Both the position numbers and the translations under genes were made by a program. The notes below the pieces were generated by a model that saw only the letters and a list, made by a program, of their open reading frames with translations, did not search any database and was not told the origin of the DNA. Positions 54,542 to 63,803 of a stretch of DNA of 64,000 bases are shown one piece after another. The DNA is from Paenibacillus harenae (GTDB lineage Bacteria; Bacillota; Bacilli; Paenibacillales; Paenibacillaceae), in contig NZ_JAUSST010000004.1 of NCBI RefSeq assembly GCF_030812415.1, forward strand, positions 372,001 through 436,000. The letters are read 5' to 3'. Position 1 is the first letter of the stretch; the number at the start of each line of letters is the position of its first letter.

Positions 54542-55653
54542 AGCAGCGTATTACAACGATTCAAGGCTTTGCAATTCTTGTCAATACAATCGCACCAAGC
54601 GCCGTGCTGCAAATGCCCGCCCATATCGTCTCTGTTACGAAGCAGGATGCTTGGTTGACGGTCCTCTTCTCCATGGTTGTAGGCCTCGTATATGCTTATG
54701 TCGTCGGCAGAATCTGCCTGCTGAGCAATGGCAAGCCCTTGATGGAATGGCTGGAGTCCAGATTCGGCAAGGCTGTCGCGTTGGTTATCGCCATCATGCT
54801 GTGCGGTTACTATTTCATGGTGGCAACCAGCGTAGTCAGGCAATTCACGAACTACGTGCATGAGCAGTTGCTTAATACTACACCTATACTCGCAATCGCG
54901 CTCGTCATCGTCCTTGTATCCGTCTATGCCGTTTGGCAAGGAATAGAGGCCATGGGGAGAATGCACTTTATCGTGCTGCTATTCGGTTGCGTGCTTATGG
55001 GACTCAATTTTTTATTATTATGGTCCTATTACGATTGGTCTAACTTCCTGCCGATCTTCGAGATGCCCCCTGAGCGCCATTTGTCTGCCGTGCTTATACC
55101 TGCCGGCTGGTTATCGGAAATATCGGCGGTATTGTTCTTGCTGCCTTATTTCAAGAAGAACATACAAGCAGCGAGGGCAGCTTTGTGGGCAACGCTGCTC
55201 TCGGGTTCAATGATTCTCGTTACGGTCGTTATGATTATTGCCGTATTCGGCGTGAAAATCGTTAATGCTCTTTCCTATCCGAGCTTCGCGGCTCTTGGCA
55301 TAGTGGAGGTCGGAAAGTTCATGGAGCGGATAGACGTCTTCTTGCTGACCGCATGGATGGCATCGATGTTCGCGAAAGTTTCCATTTTTTTGTTCATCTT
55401 CTTTCAACTGCTGAGCTTTATCTTTGGTATTCGAAAAAAAACAAGTCCGTTGACCGCACTCGCGGTATCCGCATTCATAAGTGCCTCTTCGATCTATTCA
55501 TGGCCAAGAAACAGCAATTTCATCGAATACATATTCACGTCGCTGTCCGCTTACCTTCTGGTGAACAATTATGCGTTATTTCTGCTTATATGGGGGGGAC
55601 TTCGCTTGTTTAAGAAGAAATCGGACGATGTGCAAGGAGGGGCGGCTACATGA
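54538..55653 (+). CDS. GerB-type spore germination permease (second copy)
   Basis: A 371-residue second GerAB-family permease, with MKQRITTIQGFAILVNTIAPSAVLQMPAHIVSVTKQDAWLT at the start and about ten helices. It retains VEVGKFMERIDVFLLTAWMASMF, the counterpart of the ERIDPF segment in the first copy, but the two differ widely otherwise, so they are not a recent duplication. The ATG overlaps the GerA stop (ATGA), with GGAGGAAGAAGG upstream. It may give the receptor a second germinant specificity. Confidence 0.93.
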   Translation: MKQRITTIQGFAILVNTIAPSAVLQMPAHIVSVTKQDAWLTVLFSMVVGLVYAYVVGRICLLSNGKPLMEWLESRFGKAVALVIAIMLCGYYFMVATSVVRQFTNYVHEQLLNTTPILAIALVIVLVSVYAVWQGIEAMGRMHFIVLLFGCVLMGLNFLLLWSYYDWSNFLPIFEMPPERHLSAVLIPAGWLSEISAVLFLLPYFKKNIQAARAALWATLLSGSMILVTVVMIIAVFGVKIVNALSYPSFAALGIVEVGKFMERIDVFLLTAWMASMFAKVSIFLFIFFQLLSFIFGIRKKTSPLTALAVSAFISASSIYSWPRNSNFIEYIFTSLSAYLLVNNYALFLLIWGGLRLFKKKSDDVQGGAAT

Positions 55654-56876
55654 TAGTAAGGCGGACAACATCAATCGTATTGTTCCTCCTCCTAAGCGGA
55701 ACCATGCTTACGGGCTGTTGGAGCAGGGTAGAGTTGAACGAGCTTGCCATCACTTCCGCGACGTCGATCGACCGCGATGGCGATGATTGGATCGTCTCGT
55801 TCCAAGTCGTTATTCCATCCACGATATCTTCCGGTATCGGGATAACGGGCGGCGGCGGGGGTTCGCCCGTCATCGTCTACTCGACTAAGGGGAAAACGAT
55901 TCGGGAAGCAAATATGCATAGCGTATACGAGAGCCCGCGCAGGCTTTATTTTGCTCATAACCGGGTTATTGTCATCAGCGAAGAAACGGCACGTCGGGGT
56001 TTGAACCCTGTACTTGAGGTGTACTTGCGTAATCCGGATGCGAGGGAGACAGTCGATGTCCTCGTTACGGCGGGCAAATCCCGTAAAATACTGGAGCAGA
56101 TGATGCAAATTCAGAGAATTCCGGGCGACGGCATACGGGAGATCAATACGATTGAGGCTGAAAATTCGTCGGCGCTGCCGGAAGTGAAGATGTACGAGCT
56201 GGCAATGAATCTAGCAAGCGACTCAGCGAGCGCCTTGCTTCCCGAAATCTATTTGTCGGGGACCAAGGAAACTTCTTCGTTGTCGGCCTTCGAGAATACG
56301 ACGCTTCCATCCAAGCTGCGACTCGGCAGGGCTGCCGTTATTAAGAAGGACAAAATGGTCGGATGGCTCTCCCGTAAGGATGCTCTCGGCGTCGCATATA
56401 TGAGGGATGCCATCAATAAGTCCCTCGTTACGGTAGCTTGCCCGGACGGGAGCGGCAACAATTCGTCGATCAGTATCGGAAGTTCGTCGACGAACCAGAG
56501 GCCGTCATTGATCGACGGCAACTTGAAAGTGAAGCTGGAGGTAAAAGCCGAAGGTACGCTCGTTCAATCCGATTGCAAGTCGCTTGATTTGTACAAGACG
56601 GATGTGATCCAGCAGATAGAGAAAGCTGCCGAGAAAGAGATCGCGTCCTGCATCCTTTCGGGGTGGCAATCGTTGCAGAAGCTTAAAGCGGATGCAGTAG
56701 GGTTCGCCGGCCTCGCGCATCGAACATACCGAAAGGAATGGCGGAACTGGCAGAAGGACTGGGACGCGGAATTTGCTCGTATTCAGATCGAACCCGCAGT
56801 CAGCGTTACGCTTTCCAATGTTGGGCTTAGCAATCAGTCGCTTAATGTTGACAAGCTGCGCGAGGGCAAGAAATAA
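55650..56876 (+). CDS. GerC-type spore germination lipoprotein
   Basis: A 408-residue Ger(x)C-family lipoprotein, with signal peptide and lipobox MLTGCWSRVELNELAI (the CW-xx-xELN context is diagnostic). Three domains of the GerBC fold are expected across the mature region; QVVIPSTISSG, NARETVDVLVTAG-type and CILSGWQSLQKLKADAVGFA segments are recognisable. It starts by ATGA overlap with the second GerB gene. It is the outer-face subunit of the germinant receptor. Confidence 0.93.
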   Translation: MIVRRTTSIVLFLLLSGTMLTGCWSRVELNELAITSATSIDRDGDDWIVSFQVVIPSTISSGIGITGGGGGSPVIVYSTKGKTIREANMHSVYESPRRLYFAHNRVIVISEETARRGLNPVLEVYLRNPDARETVDVLVTAGKSRKILEQMMQIQRIPGDGIREINTIEAENSSALPEVKMYELAMNLASDSASALLPEIYLSGTKETSSLSAFENTTLPSKLRLGRAAVIKKDKMVGWLSRKDALGVAYMRDAINKSLVTVACPDGSGNNSSISIGSSSTNQRPSLIDGNLKVKLEVKAEGTLVQSDCKSLDLYKTDVIQQIEKAAEKEIASCILSGWQSLQKLKADAVGFAGLAHRTYRKEWRNWQKDWDAEFARIQIEPAVSVTLSNVGLSNQSLNVDKLREGKK

Positions 56877-56911
56877 GAGGATACGAATAGATAAAAAGGA
56901 GCGGGTCCAAT

Positions 56912-57154
56912 ATGGGGTTGAAAGAAGCCGCAAGCGCGGCGCTGCTGATCGTGGCGTTAGGGATGGGAGTAAGGAAGCTGCTCAAACGAGGTTTAGTCCG
57001 CGAGTACATGGTGTATGCGTCATGCGTTATTTGGACGGGCTACCTGTTCGCGGCGGAGAACTACAAATGGAACGTCATATCGCCAATTACGATCATAAGC
57101 GCGGCATTTAAGCCGCTCGGCATATGGCTGCAGCGTGCCGGCTGGATCACATGA
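56912..57154 (+). CDS. Small membrane protein at the end of the Ger operon
   Basis: An 80-residue protein with two predicted membrane helices (AASAALLIVALGMGV and YMVYASCVIWTGYLFA) and a weakly hydrophobic tail (ISPITIISAAFKPLG). AAGGAG precedes the ATG, 35 bp after the GerC stop. Some Ger operons carry a small GerD- or GerPD-like membrane partner, but this one does not match a family I can name. It is likely co-transcribed and may be a receptor accessory subunit. Confidence 0.7.
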   Translation: MGLKEAASAALLIVALGMGVRKLLKRGLVREYMVYASCVIWTGYLFAAENYKWNVISPITIISAAFKPLGIWLQRAGWIT

Positions 57155-57282
57155 TGATGCGGACAAGCGGAAATACTTGTGCCGAAGTTTTGGAGAATGC
57201 GATTATTCCTTTTGCCAAGAGGCAATACTGACATAATACGGATGCCTGCGAGATACAGGCGGTATGAGAGGAGCGGGAATAA

Positions 57283-58986
57283 ATGAGTTTAAGTGTCGTG
57301 TTAATGTTGATTCAAGTGTTTTTTGCCGTCGTTATCGGCTTGTATTTTTGGAATTTGCTGCGCAATCAGAAGACGAACCGCTCTGCGGTCGATCGGGAAT
57401 CGCGCAAAGAAATGGATAAGCTGCGCAAGCTGCGGTCGGTTTCGCTTACGAAGCCGCTCGCGGAGAAGACGCGCCCGCAGTCGATGCAGGATATCGTTGG
57501 CCAGCGAGATGGATTAAGGGCTCTTAAGGCTGCGCTATGCAGCGCGAACCCGCAGCATGTCATTATCTACGGACCGCCGGGCGTCGGGAAGACGGCTGCC
57601 GCGCGCGTCGTGTTGGAGGAAGCGAAAAAAAATCCGAGCTCGCCTTTCCTGCCGGAGGCGAAGTTCACCGAGATCGATGCAACGACGGCGCGCTTCGACG
57701 AACGAGGCATTGCCGACCCGTTGATAGGCTCGGTTCACGATCCGATCTATCAAGGCGCCGGTGCGATGGGAGTAGCCGGTATTCCGCAGCCGAAGCCCGG
57801 CGCAGTAACGAAAGCGCACGGGGGTATTCTGTTCATCGACGAGATCGGCGAATTGCACCCGATCCAAATGAATAAACTGTTAAAGGTACTAGAGGATCGC
57901 AAGGTGTTCCTCGAAAGCGCCTATTACAATTCAGAGGATGCGAACATTCCCGTCTATATTCACGATATATTCCAGAATGGGCTGCCGGCAGACTTCCGTC
58001 TGGTCGGAGCGACGACGCGTTCGCCGCAAGAAATTCCCCCTGCCATTCGTTCGCGCTGCATGGAGGTGTTCTTCCGTCCGCTGTTGGCGGACGAGATTGC
58101 TTTAGTCGCAGAGAATGCGGTTAAGAAGATCGGTTTCGCTCCTTGTCCGGAAGCGATTGAGGTCGTGAAGCGTTATGCGACAAACGGCCGCGAAGCGGTC
58201 AACGTTATTCAGCTTGCAGCGGGAGTTGCGTTATCGGAGAAACGGGACAGCATCGCCGCGGGCGATATCGAATGGGTTGTGAACAGCAGCCAAATTCCTC
58301 CGCGCCCAGACCGCAAAGTGCCTGCTGCGCCGCAGATCGGCTTCGTGAACGGCCTTGCCGTATACGGCCCGAATATGGGGACGCTGCTTGAAATCGAGGT
58401 CAGCGCGATTCCGGCGGCCGCAGGACGCGGCCAATTCACGATAACGGGTGTCGTGGAAGAAGAGGAGCTCGGAGGCGGCTCCAGGACGCTGCGCCGCAAG
58501 AGCATGGCGAAGGGTTCGGTCGAGAACGTGCTGACCGTACTGCGCCGTATTGGGCTTAACCCGCAAGACTTCGACCTTCATATCAACTTCCCGGGCGGAA
58601 CGCCGATTGACGGTCCGTCTGCGGGCATCGCGATGGCTACGGCAATTACGTCCGCCATCAAAGGCTTGCCGATCGACAACAAGCTGGCAATGACTGGCGA
58701 GGTTGGCATCCACGGCAATGTAAAGCCGGTCGGCGGCGTTCTGGCGAAGGTCGAGGCAGCTTTCCAAGCAGGCGCCGAGAAGGTGATTATTCCTCGCGAG
58801 AATTGGCAGGCGATCTTCGCAGACCTGAATGGGCTGAAGGTCATACCCGTCGACCGCGTCGAAGAAGTATTCAGCTACGTATTTCCAGAGACGAAGATTT
58901 CGGAGAAAAGCGTGGATGCGCCGATCGGCACAGAGCTCTTCATTGCGTCCGGCGTCCCTTATTTGCAAGCCGATTCCGCTGAATAA
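57283..58986 (+). CDS. lonB: Spore-associated ATP-dependent protease LonB
   Basis: A 567-residue AAA+ Ser-Lys protease. A single N-terminal membrane helix (residues 3-24, VVLMLIQVFFAVVIGLYF) is typical of LonB rather than LonA. Walker A is [14 protein letters not shown], Walker B GILFIDEIGELHP. The catalytic Ser lies in GTPIDGPSAGIAMATA and Lys in PVGGVLAKVEAAFQAGAEKVIIP. B. subtilis lonB is expressed in the forespore and lies just upstream of lonA, as here. GAGGAGCGG precedes the ATG. Promoter hexamers of the forespore sigma type could not be identified with confidence. Confidence 0.96.
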   Translation: MSLSVVLMLIQVFFAVVIGLYFWNLLRNQKTNRSAVDRESRKEMDKLRKLRSVSLTKPLAEKTRPQSMQDIVGQRDGLRALKAALCSANPQHVIIYGPPGVGKTAAARVVLEEAKKNPSSPFLPEAKFTEIDATTARFDERGIADPLIGSVHDPIYQGAGAMGVAGIPQPKPGAVTKAHGGILFIDEIGELHPIQMNKLLKVLEDRKVFLESAYYNSEDANIPVYIHDIFQNGLPADFRLVGATTRSPQEIPPAIRSRCMEVFFRPLLADEIALVAENAVKKIGFAPCPEAIEVVKRYATNGREAVNVIQLAAGVALSEKRDSIAAGDIEWVVNSSQIPPRPDRKVPAAPQIGFVNGLAVYGPNMGTLLEIEVSAIPAAAGRGQFTITGVVEEEELGGGSRTLRRKSMAKGSVENVLTVLRRIGLNPQDFDLHINFPGGTPIDGPSAGIAMATAITSAIKGLPIDNKLAMTGEVGIHGNVKPVGGVLAKVEAAFQAGAEKVIIPRENWQAIFADLNGLKVIPVDRVEEVFSYVFPETKISEKSVDAPIGTELFIASGVPYLQADSAE

Positions 58987-59045
58987 CAAGGTTTACGCCA
59001 TCTGGCAAGGATACACCGATTTGATTTAGATTTTACTTTGCGATG

Positions 59046-59054
59046 TGGTAATAT
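59046..59054 (+). promoter_or_regulatory. Extended -10 promoter of lonA
   Basis: TG-G-TAATAT at 59046-59054 lies 31 bp before the lonA start. The -35 region is weak. It separates lonA expression from forespore lonB. Confidence 0.42.
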
Positions 59055-59085
59055 AGGGTAGACGTAAACAATTGGAGGTGCTGGA

Positions 59086-61449
59086 ATGGGACCTAATAAA
59101 TCGAAAGGTCGTCGTCGGCTGCCCCTGCTTCCGCTGCGGGGGCTACTCGTTTACCCCAGCATGGTTCTCCACCTAGATGTGGGCAGGGACAAATCGGTTC
59201 GGGCACTGGAGAGGGCAATGGTCGAGGAAAATATGATCTTGCTTTGCTCGCAATCCGAAGTGAACATTGAGGAGCCGACGGAGGAAGATATATATAAGGT
59301 CGGAACGATTGCGAAAGTAAGGCAAATGATGAAGCTGCCGAACGGAACGATCCGGGTGCTGGTCGAAGGCGTTGTCCGTGCGGAAATTGTGGATTACTTG
59401 CCGAATGACGAATTTTACGAAGTATCGGCGAAGGAGCTGCCGGAGCAGGAGACGGACGATCCGGAGGTCGACGCGCTTATGCGTACGGTGCTTAGCCAAT
59501 TCGAGCATTATATCTCGTTGTCGAAGAAGATAACGCCGGAGACGCATGCGGCAGTGTCCGATATTGACGAGCCGGGACGATTGGCGGATGTAATCACGAG
59601 CCATCTATCGCTTAAGATCAAGGATAAGCAGGACATCCTGGAAACCATCGACGCACGCGAGCGGCTGGAGAAGCTGCTCGATATTTTGAACAACGAGCGC
59701 GAGGTACTGGAGCTGGAGCGCAAGATTAACCAGCGCGTCAAGAAGCAAATGGAGAAGACGCAGAAGGAATATTATTTGCGCGAGCAGATGAAGGCGATCC
59801 AGAAGGAGCTTGGCGAGAAGGAAGGCCGCGCCGGCGAAATCGAGGATTTGCGCAGCCAGCTTGCCGATTCGGGCGTGCCCGAGTCCGTGAAGGAGAAGAT
59901 CGAGAAGGAAATCGATCGGCTCGAGAAGATGCCTGCATCGTCAGCCGAAGGCGGCGTTATCCGCAATTATATCGATTGGCTGTTGTCGTTGCCTTGGAAT
60001 AAGCAGACGGACGACGATCTCAGCATCAGCAAAGCCGAGGAAGTGCTGAACGAGGACCACTACGGCCTTGAGAAACCGAAGGAGCGGGTGCTGGAGTACT
60101 TAGCCGTACAGCAGCTCGTGAAGAAGCTCAAAGGACCTATTCTATGTCTCGTAGGGCCGCCTGGCGTCGGCAAAACATCGCTTGCGAGATCGATCGCGAA
60201 GTCGCTCGGACGCAAGTTCGTTCGTATCTCGCTCGGCGGCGTACGCGACGAAGCCGAGATTCGCGGGCACAGACGGACGTATGTAGGCGCAATGCCGGGA
60301 CGTATTATTCAAGGGATGAAGACGGCGGGCTCGCTGAATCCGGTATTTCTGCTGGATGAAATCGACAAGATGGCGATGGATTTCCGCGGCGACCCGGCTT
60401 CTGCCCTTCTCGAGGTGCTTGATCCGGAGCAGAACAGCAACTTCAGCGATCACTTCATCGAGGTGCCGTTCGACCTGTCGAATGTCATGTTCGTGACGAC
60501 CGCGAATGCGATGCACAACATTCCAAGGCCATTGCTAGACCGGATGGAGGTGCTCTATATTCCGGGCTACACCGAGCTTGAGAAGCTTCAGATCGCAACG
60601 CGGTACTTGCTGCCTAAGCAAAAGAGGGAGCATGGCCTCTCGGAAGAGCAGCTCATCGTGTCCGAGGATACGCTTTTGCAGCTCGTTCGCGACTATACCC
60701 GCGAATCCGGCGTGCGTAATCTGGAGCAGCAGATTGCCTCCGTATGCCGCAAAGCAGCGAAGTACTTTGTCTCGAACGAGGATGCGGCGACGCTTGAAGT
60801 GACAAGCGAGAAGCTAAAGGAGTGGCTTGGACCTTCGAAGTTCCGATACGGTCTTGCGGAGAGCGAGAATCAGATCGGAGCGGTGACGGGACTTGCTTGG
60901 ACGGAGGTCGGAGGCGATACGCTAGTCATCGAGGTTACCGTAATGCCGGGCAGCGGCAAGCTGACGCTTACAGGCAAGCTTGGCGACGTGATGAAGGAAT
61001 CGGCACAAGCGGCGTTCAGCTATACGCGCTCCAAAGCGATCGAGCTTGGCATCGATCCGGGCTTCCATGAGAAGAACGACATTCATATTCATATTCCGGA
61101 GGGAGCTATACCGAAGGATGGTCCATCAGCAGGCATTACGATCGCGACGGCGCTTATCTCGGCGCTCACGAATCGTTATGTGAACAAGGAAGTGGCGATG
61201 ACGGGGGAGATTACGCTCCGCGGACGCGTGCTGCCGATTGGCGGCTTGAAAGAAAAATCGTTGGCGGCGCATCGTGCGGGCATAAAAACCGTGCTGCTGC
61301 CAAAAGACAATGAACGGGACTTGCGGGATATTCCCGATAGCGTGCGCAATGATCTGCAATTTATTCCTGTCGCTCATATGGATGAGGTTCTGCAGCATGC
61401 GCTCCTTCCAGTTCTAACGGAACAGAAAGCAGGTACATCGATTTTATGA
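59086..61449 (+). CDS. lonA: ATP-dependent protease LonA
   Basis: A 787-residue cytosolic Lon protease. The N-terminal substrate domain has [24 protein letters not shown] long coiled-coil linker spans about 190-290 ([20 protein letters not shown]). Walker A is [18 protein letters not shown], Walker [13 protein letters not shown]. The protease domain has catalytic Ser in [15 protein letters not shown] and Lys in [22 protein letters not shown] precedes the ATG. The stop overlaps the ysxC start (ATGA). Confidence 0.97.
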   Translation: MGPNKSKGRRRLPLLPLRGLLVYPSMVLHLDVGRDKSVRALERAMVEENMILLCSQSEVNIEEPTEEDIYKVGTIAKVRQMMKLPNGTIRVLVEGVVRAEIVDYLPNDEFYEVSAKELPEQETDDPEVDALMRTVLSQFEHYISLSKKITPETHAAVSDIDEPGRLADVITSHLSLKIKDKQDILETIDARERLEKLLDILNNEREVLELERKINQRVKKQMEKTQKEYYLREQMKAIQKELGEKEGRAGEIEDLRSQLADSGVPESVKEKIEKEIDRLEKMPASSAEGGVIRNYIDWLLSLPWNKQTDDDLSISKAEEVLNEDHYGLEKPKERVLEYLAVQQLVKKLKGPILCLVGPPGVGKTSLARSIAKSLGRKFVRISLGGVRDEAEIRGHRRTYVGAMPGRIIQGMKTAGSLNPVFLLDEIDKMAMDFRGDPASALLEVLDPEQNSNFSDHFIEVPFDLSNVMFVTTANAMHNIPRPLLDRMEVLYIPGYTELEKLQIATRYLLPKQKREHGLSEEQLIVSEDTLLQLVRDYTRESGVRNLEQQIASVCRKAAKYFVSNEDAATLEVTSEKLKEWLGPSKFRYGLAESENQIGAVTGLAWTEVGGDTLVIEVTVMPGSGKLTLTGKLGDVMKESAQAAFSYTRSKAIELGIDPGFHEKNDIHIHIPEGAIPKDGPSAGITIATALISALTNRYVNKEVAMTGEITLRGRVLPIGGLKEKSLAAHRAGIKTVLLPKDNERDLRDIPDSVRNDLQFIPVAHMDEVLQHALLPVLTEQKAGTSIL

Positions 61450-62033
61450 AGATTATGGATGCACAATTTATTATCAGCGCGGTTCAGCCTCACCAATACC
61501 CGGAGGACGCCTTGCCAGAGATTGCTCTGGCAGGGCGTTCCAATGTCGGGAAATCATCTCTCATCAACAAGCTGATCATGCGCAAAAACTTGGCAAGAAC
61601 GAGCTCGCAGCCGGGAAAGACGCAGCAGCTTAACTATTATCGCGTGAATGATATGGTTTATTTTGTCGATTATCCGGGTTATGGCTATGCGAAAGTGTCC
61701 AAGACGCAGCGAGAGAAGTTCGGCACGATGATCGAGACGTATATTAGAGACCGCAAGCAGCTTAAGCTGCAGTTGCTCGTTATCGACATTCGCCACGAGC
61801 CGTCCAAGGACGATCAGCTCATGTACGATTGGCTTAAGCATTATGAAATACCGACTTGCATCGTCTGCACGAAAGCGGACAAGATTCCAAGGTCGAAGTG
61901 GGACAAGCATATCAAAATTGTTAAAACAACGCTTGGCGTCGATCCACGGGATTCCATCGTATTATTTTCGTCGGAAACAGGGCTTGGCCGCGAGCAGCTC
62001 TGGGACATTATTATGGGGACGATTGCTACTTAA
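61446..62033 (+). CDS. ysxC: Ribosome biogenesis GTPase YsxC/EngB
   Basis: A 195-residue TRAFAC GTPase needed for 50S subunit assembly. G1 is [16 protein letters not shown]3 [14 protein letters not shown] (the usual DxPG is present), G4 CTKADKI, and G5 is near [10 protein letters not shown]. Length equals B. subtilis YsxC (195). It overlaps the lonA stop by 4 bp, indicating translational coupling, in the conserved lonA-ysxC order. Confidence 0.96.
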   Translation: MKIMDAQFIISAVQPHQYPEDALPEIALAGRSNVGKSSLINKLIMRKNLARTSSQPGKTQQLNYYRVNDMVYFVDYPGYGYAKVSKTQREKFGTMIETYIRDRKQLKLQLLVIDIRHEPSKDDQLMYDWLKHYEIPTCIVCTKADKIPRSKWDKHIKIVKTTLGVDPRDSIVLFSSETGLGREQLWDIIMGTIAT

Positions 62034-62270
62034 GGTAGCAAGTGCAGCAACTTCTCCTCTAAAGCAGAGGATACAGGGAGAAATACGGCTTTCCTCGTGA
62101 ATTCCTGCGTTTTTTTCAGAAATATGCAAGAATATCGCGTGCGGGCGGCAGGAATAAAATGATCGGATCACGTATAATATACTTAAGCAAAACGAACCGA
62201 CGTGAACGATGAATCGCGCGGAGTGACGCGTCGATCGATTCGGGCAAGTCAAAGAATTGAGGAGATTTTT
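62034..62270. other. Intergenic region after ysxC
   Basis: A hairpin TCCTCT-AAAGC-AGAGGA (62055-62071) lacks a T-run. A consensus TATAAT (62173-62178) stands about 92 bp before the next start but has no TG extension and no -35 I can defend. No other structure is visible. Confidence 0.5.
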
Positions 62271-62861
62271 ATGGCTAAGCGGCTAGCCACAGAGTATGTA
62301 AATGCCAATCTGCAGTTAACGGCCACGGAGATGGCGGGATTCATCCGATTGTTCGAAGATCAGCAAATTCACCTTCAGGTGCGTGTGCTCGAAGGCGGCA
62401 ATCAGGAGCTCGTTCTCGAAGACGTAGCAGGGAGGGAAGAAGTCCGACTGACCTTTGAGCGTCATCAAGACTATTACGTATGCGTTCTTTCTTGCCGACT
62501 TGTTGGACCAAGGCTGACCAATGCCATGCGCAAAGCGGTTTCCGCTTTCCGGGGTAACGCGATCGTCAACCGAATTTACAGTCATTATACGATGATCTAT
62601 CATTATAGGAATGGTTCCGTCATTACCATTGTGGAACAGACCGCTGCAGGTGAGCGGGTCGTATTCGAATATAAGGATACGGCTCAGCAGCTTGAACGCG
62701 TATTCCGCAGCCGCTTGATCGAGCGTGAGATTAGCTTGATTCATGGTGCGGTTAACGAGTTGCTCGACCTTCGCAACCAAGCGACGGATGCCGACGAGAT
62801 CGGCAGAATCGACGAGCGTTTGACCGAAATGACAAGGAAGCTGTTTATTTTAGAAGCTTAA
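62271..62861 (+). CDS. Conserved unknown 196-residue protein
   Basis: Not assignable to a named family by eye. The protein is soluble. It begins MAKRLATEYVNANLQLTATEMAGFIRLF, followed by beta-rich segments (QIHLQVRVLEGGNQELVLED, HQDYYVCVLSCRL, SVITIVEQTAAG) and a long C-terminal helical tail (RLIEREISLIHGAVNELLDLR...EMTRKLFILEA), which suggests oligomerisation or a ligand-binding beta-barrel with a coiled coil. GAGGAG precedes ATG 62271; the open frame to 62202 lacks a site. Relatives are seen near ysxC in Paenibacillus-type genomes (recollection, not verified). It is monocistronic, followed by a terminator. Confidence 0.7.
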   Translation: MAKRLATEYVNANLQLTATEMAGFIRLFEDQQIHLQVRVLEGGNQELVLEDVAGREEVRLTFERHQDYYVCVLSCRLVGPRLTNAMRKAVSAFRGNAIVNRIYSHYTMIYHYRNGSVITIVEQTAAGERVVFEYKDTAQQLERVFRSRLIEREISLIHGAVNELLDLRNQATDADEIGRIDERLTEMTRKLFILEA

Positions 62862-62882
62862 TGTTTAAATAAGAAAAGAGTA

Positions 62883-62912
62883 GGAGGCCGCTTCCGCGGC
62901 TTCTTTTTTTTT
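62883..62912 (+). terminator. Intrinsic terminator after the unknown protein gene
   Basis: A short GC-rich stem, GAGGCCGC-TTCC-GCGGC-TTC, is followed by a run of eight or more T. Confidence 0.82.
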
Positions 62913-63119
62913 CTACGACTGACCAATCCATTTACGTCAAAACGCATTGAGCGAATAACTGGAACTTCTCCCGTTATTACTGCTTTCTCCGTCCACGTAT
63001 ATCAAATAGATGGAACTAATCCCATTAATATCTCCGTTTTCAGACGGATGGGGATATCAAGCTCGGATGACTTGTTGTCCGTGCAACGCAAGATTACACG
63101 CAAGGAGTTGGAACCTAAA

Positions 63120-63803
63120 ATGAACCCATCGAAAAATTTCAAGAAATTTGCGGCAGGCATCACCTTTTCAGTCGCTTTGGCGTTATCGGCTTGCAGCAAT
63201 AACGGAGCAAACGGCGATCGGCTTGATCCTATCGCAACGAATGCCCCTTCAACGGACGGGCAGACGAGCCCAGACGGCTTGACGAGCCCGGTGCCGAGCA
63301 TAGAGCCATCCGAGACGCCGAACGGAGCAAACGGTCGGGACGAAGGCGATAAGCCGTCAGACGACGAGGCGGCAGCGGTAACGGTCGGCTCGCTCGTCCA
63401 GTTGGCCAAGGAGGGCAAAGTGCCGGATTGCGAATATGCCGCCCATAAGGCGCTTTTTGATGAAATCGAGAAGAAGTGGGGCGAAGCGGACAGCCAGATT
63501 TCGGCGGGTAAAGGGATTTATGCAGAGTACAAGGATAAAGGCATCGCCTCCGGATACAACAAAGGAATGCTGGTATTCGATGTCAGGTCTTATGCACCCG
63601 AGCTGAATGCGATCACCTTGAAGGATATCGAGAAAGCTCTCGGCAAAGCCGACGAAGAAACGAAAAACAATTCGGACGGCATCTACACGTACGAAGTAAA
63701 CGATCAGTTCCGGCTTAAATTCGTAATTGCAGAAACGTCCGGGACCGTCGATCATATCTCTGTGTTCAGTCCGCAGGATGCAAAAAATAATATGGCTGGC
63801 TGA
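63120..63803 (+). CDS. YjgB/DUF4309-family lipoprotein
   Basis: A 227-residue lipoprotein. The signal peptide carries the lipobox ALALSACSNN (Cys near 25). A Thr/Ser/Pro/Asp-rich linker (about 30-90) follows, then a compact domain with SLVQLAKEGKVPDCEYAAHKALFDEIEKKWGEAD, GKGIYAEYKDKGIASGYNKGMLVFDVRS and LKDIEKALGKADEETKNN. This matches the YjgB/DUF4309 family of B. subtilis stress-linked surface proteins. The start at 63120 has AAGGAG about 12 nt upstream, a long spacing. A frame extends to 63048 but would spoil the signal peptide. The function is unknown. Confidence 0.78.
   Translation: MNPSKNFKKFAAGITFSVALALSACSNNGANGDRLDPIATNAPSTDGQTSPDGLTSPVPSIEPSETPNGANGRDEGDKPSDDEAAAVTVGSLVQLAKEGKVPDCEYAAHKALFDEIEKKWGEADSQISAGKGIYAEYKDKGIASGYNKGMLVFDVRSYAPELNAITLKDIEKALGKADEETKNNSDGIYTYEVNDQFRLKFVIAETSGTVDHISVFSPQDAKNNMAG

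Noticed and set aside
57155..57282. Forespore-type (sigma-F/G) promoter before lonB
   Set aside because: No stretch matched both the -35 and -10 patterns at the proper spacing, although a forespore promoter is expected from lonB biology.
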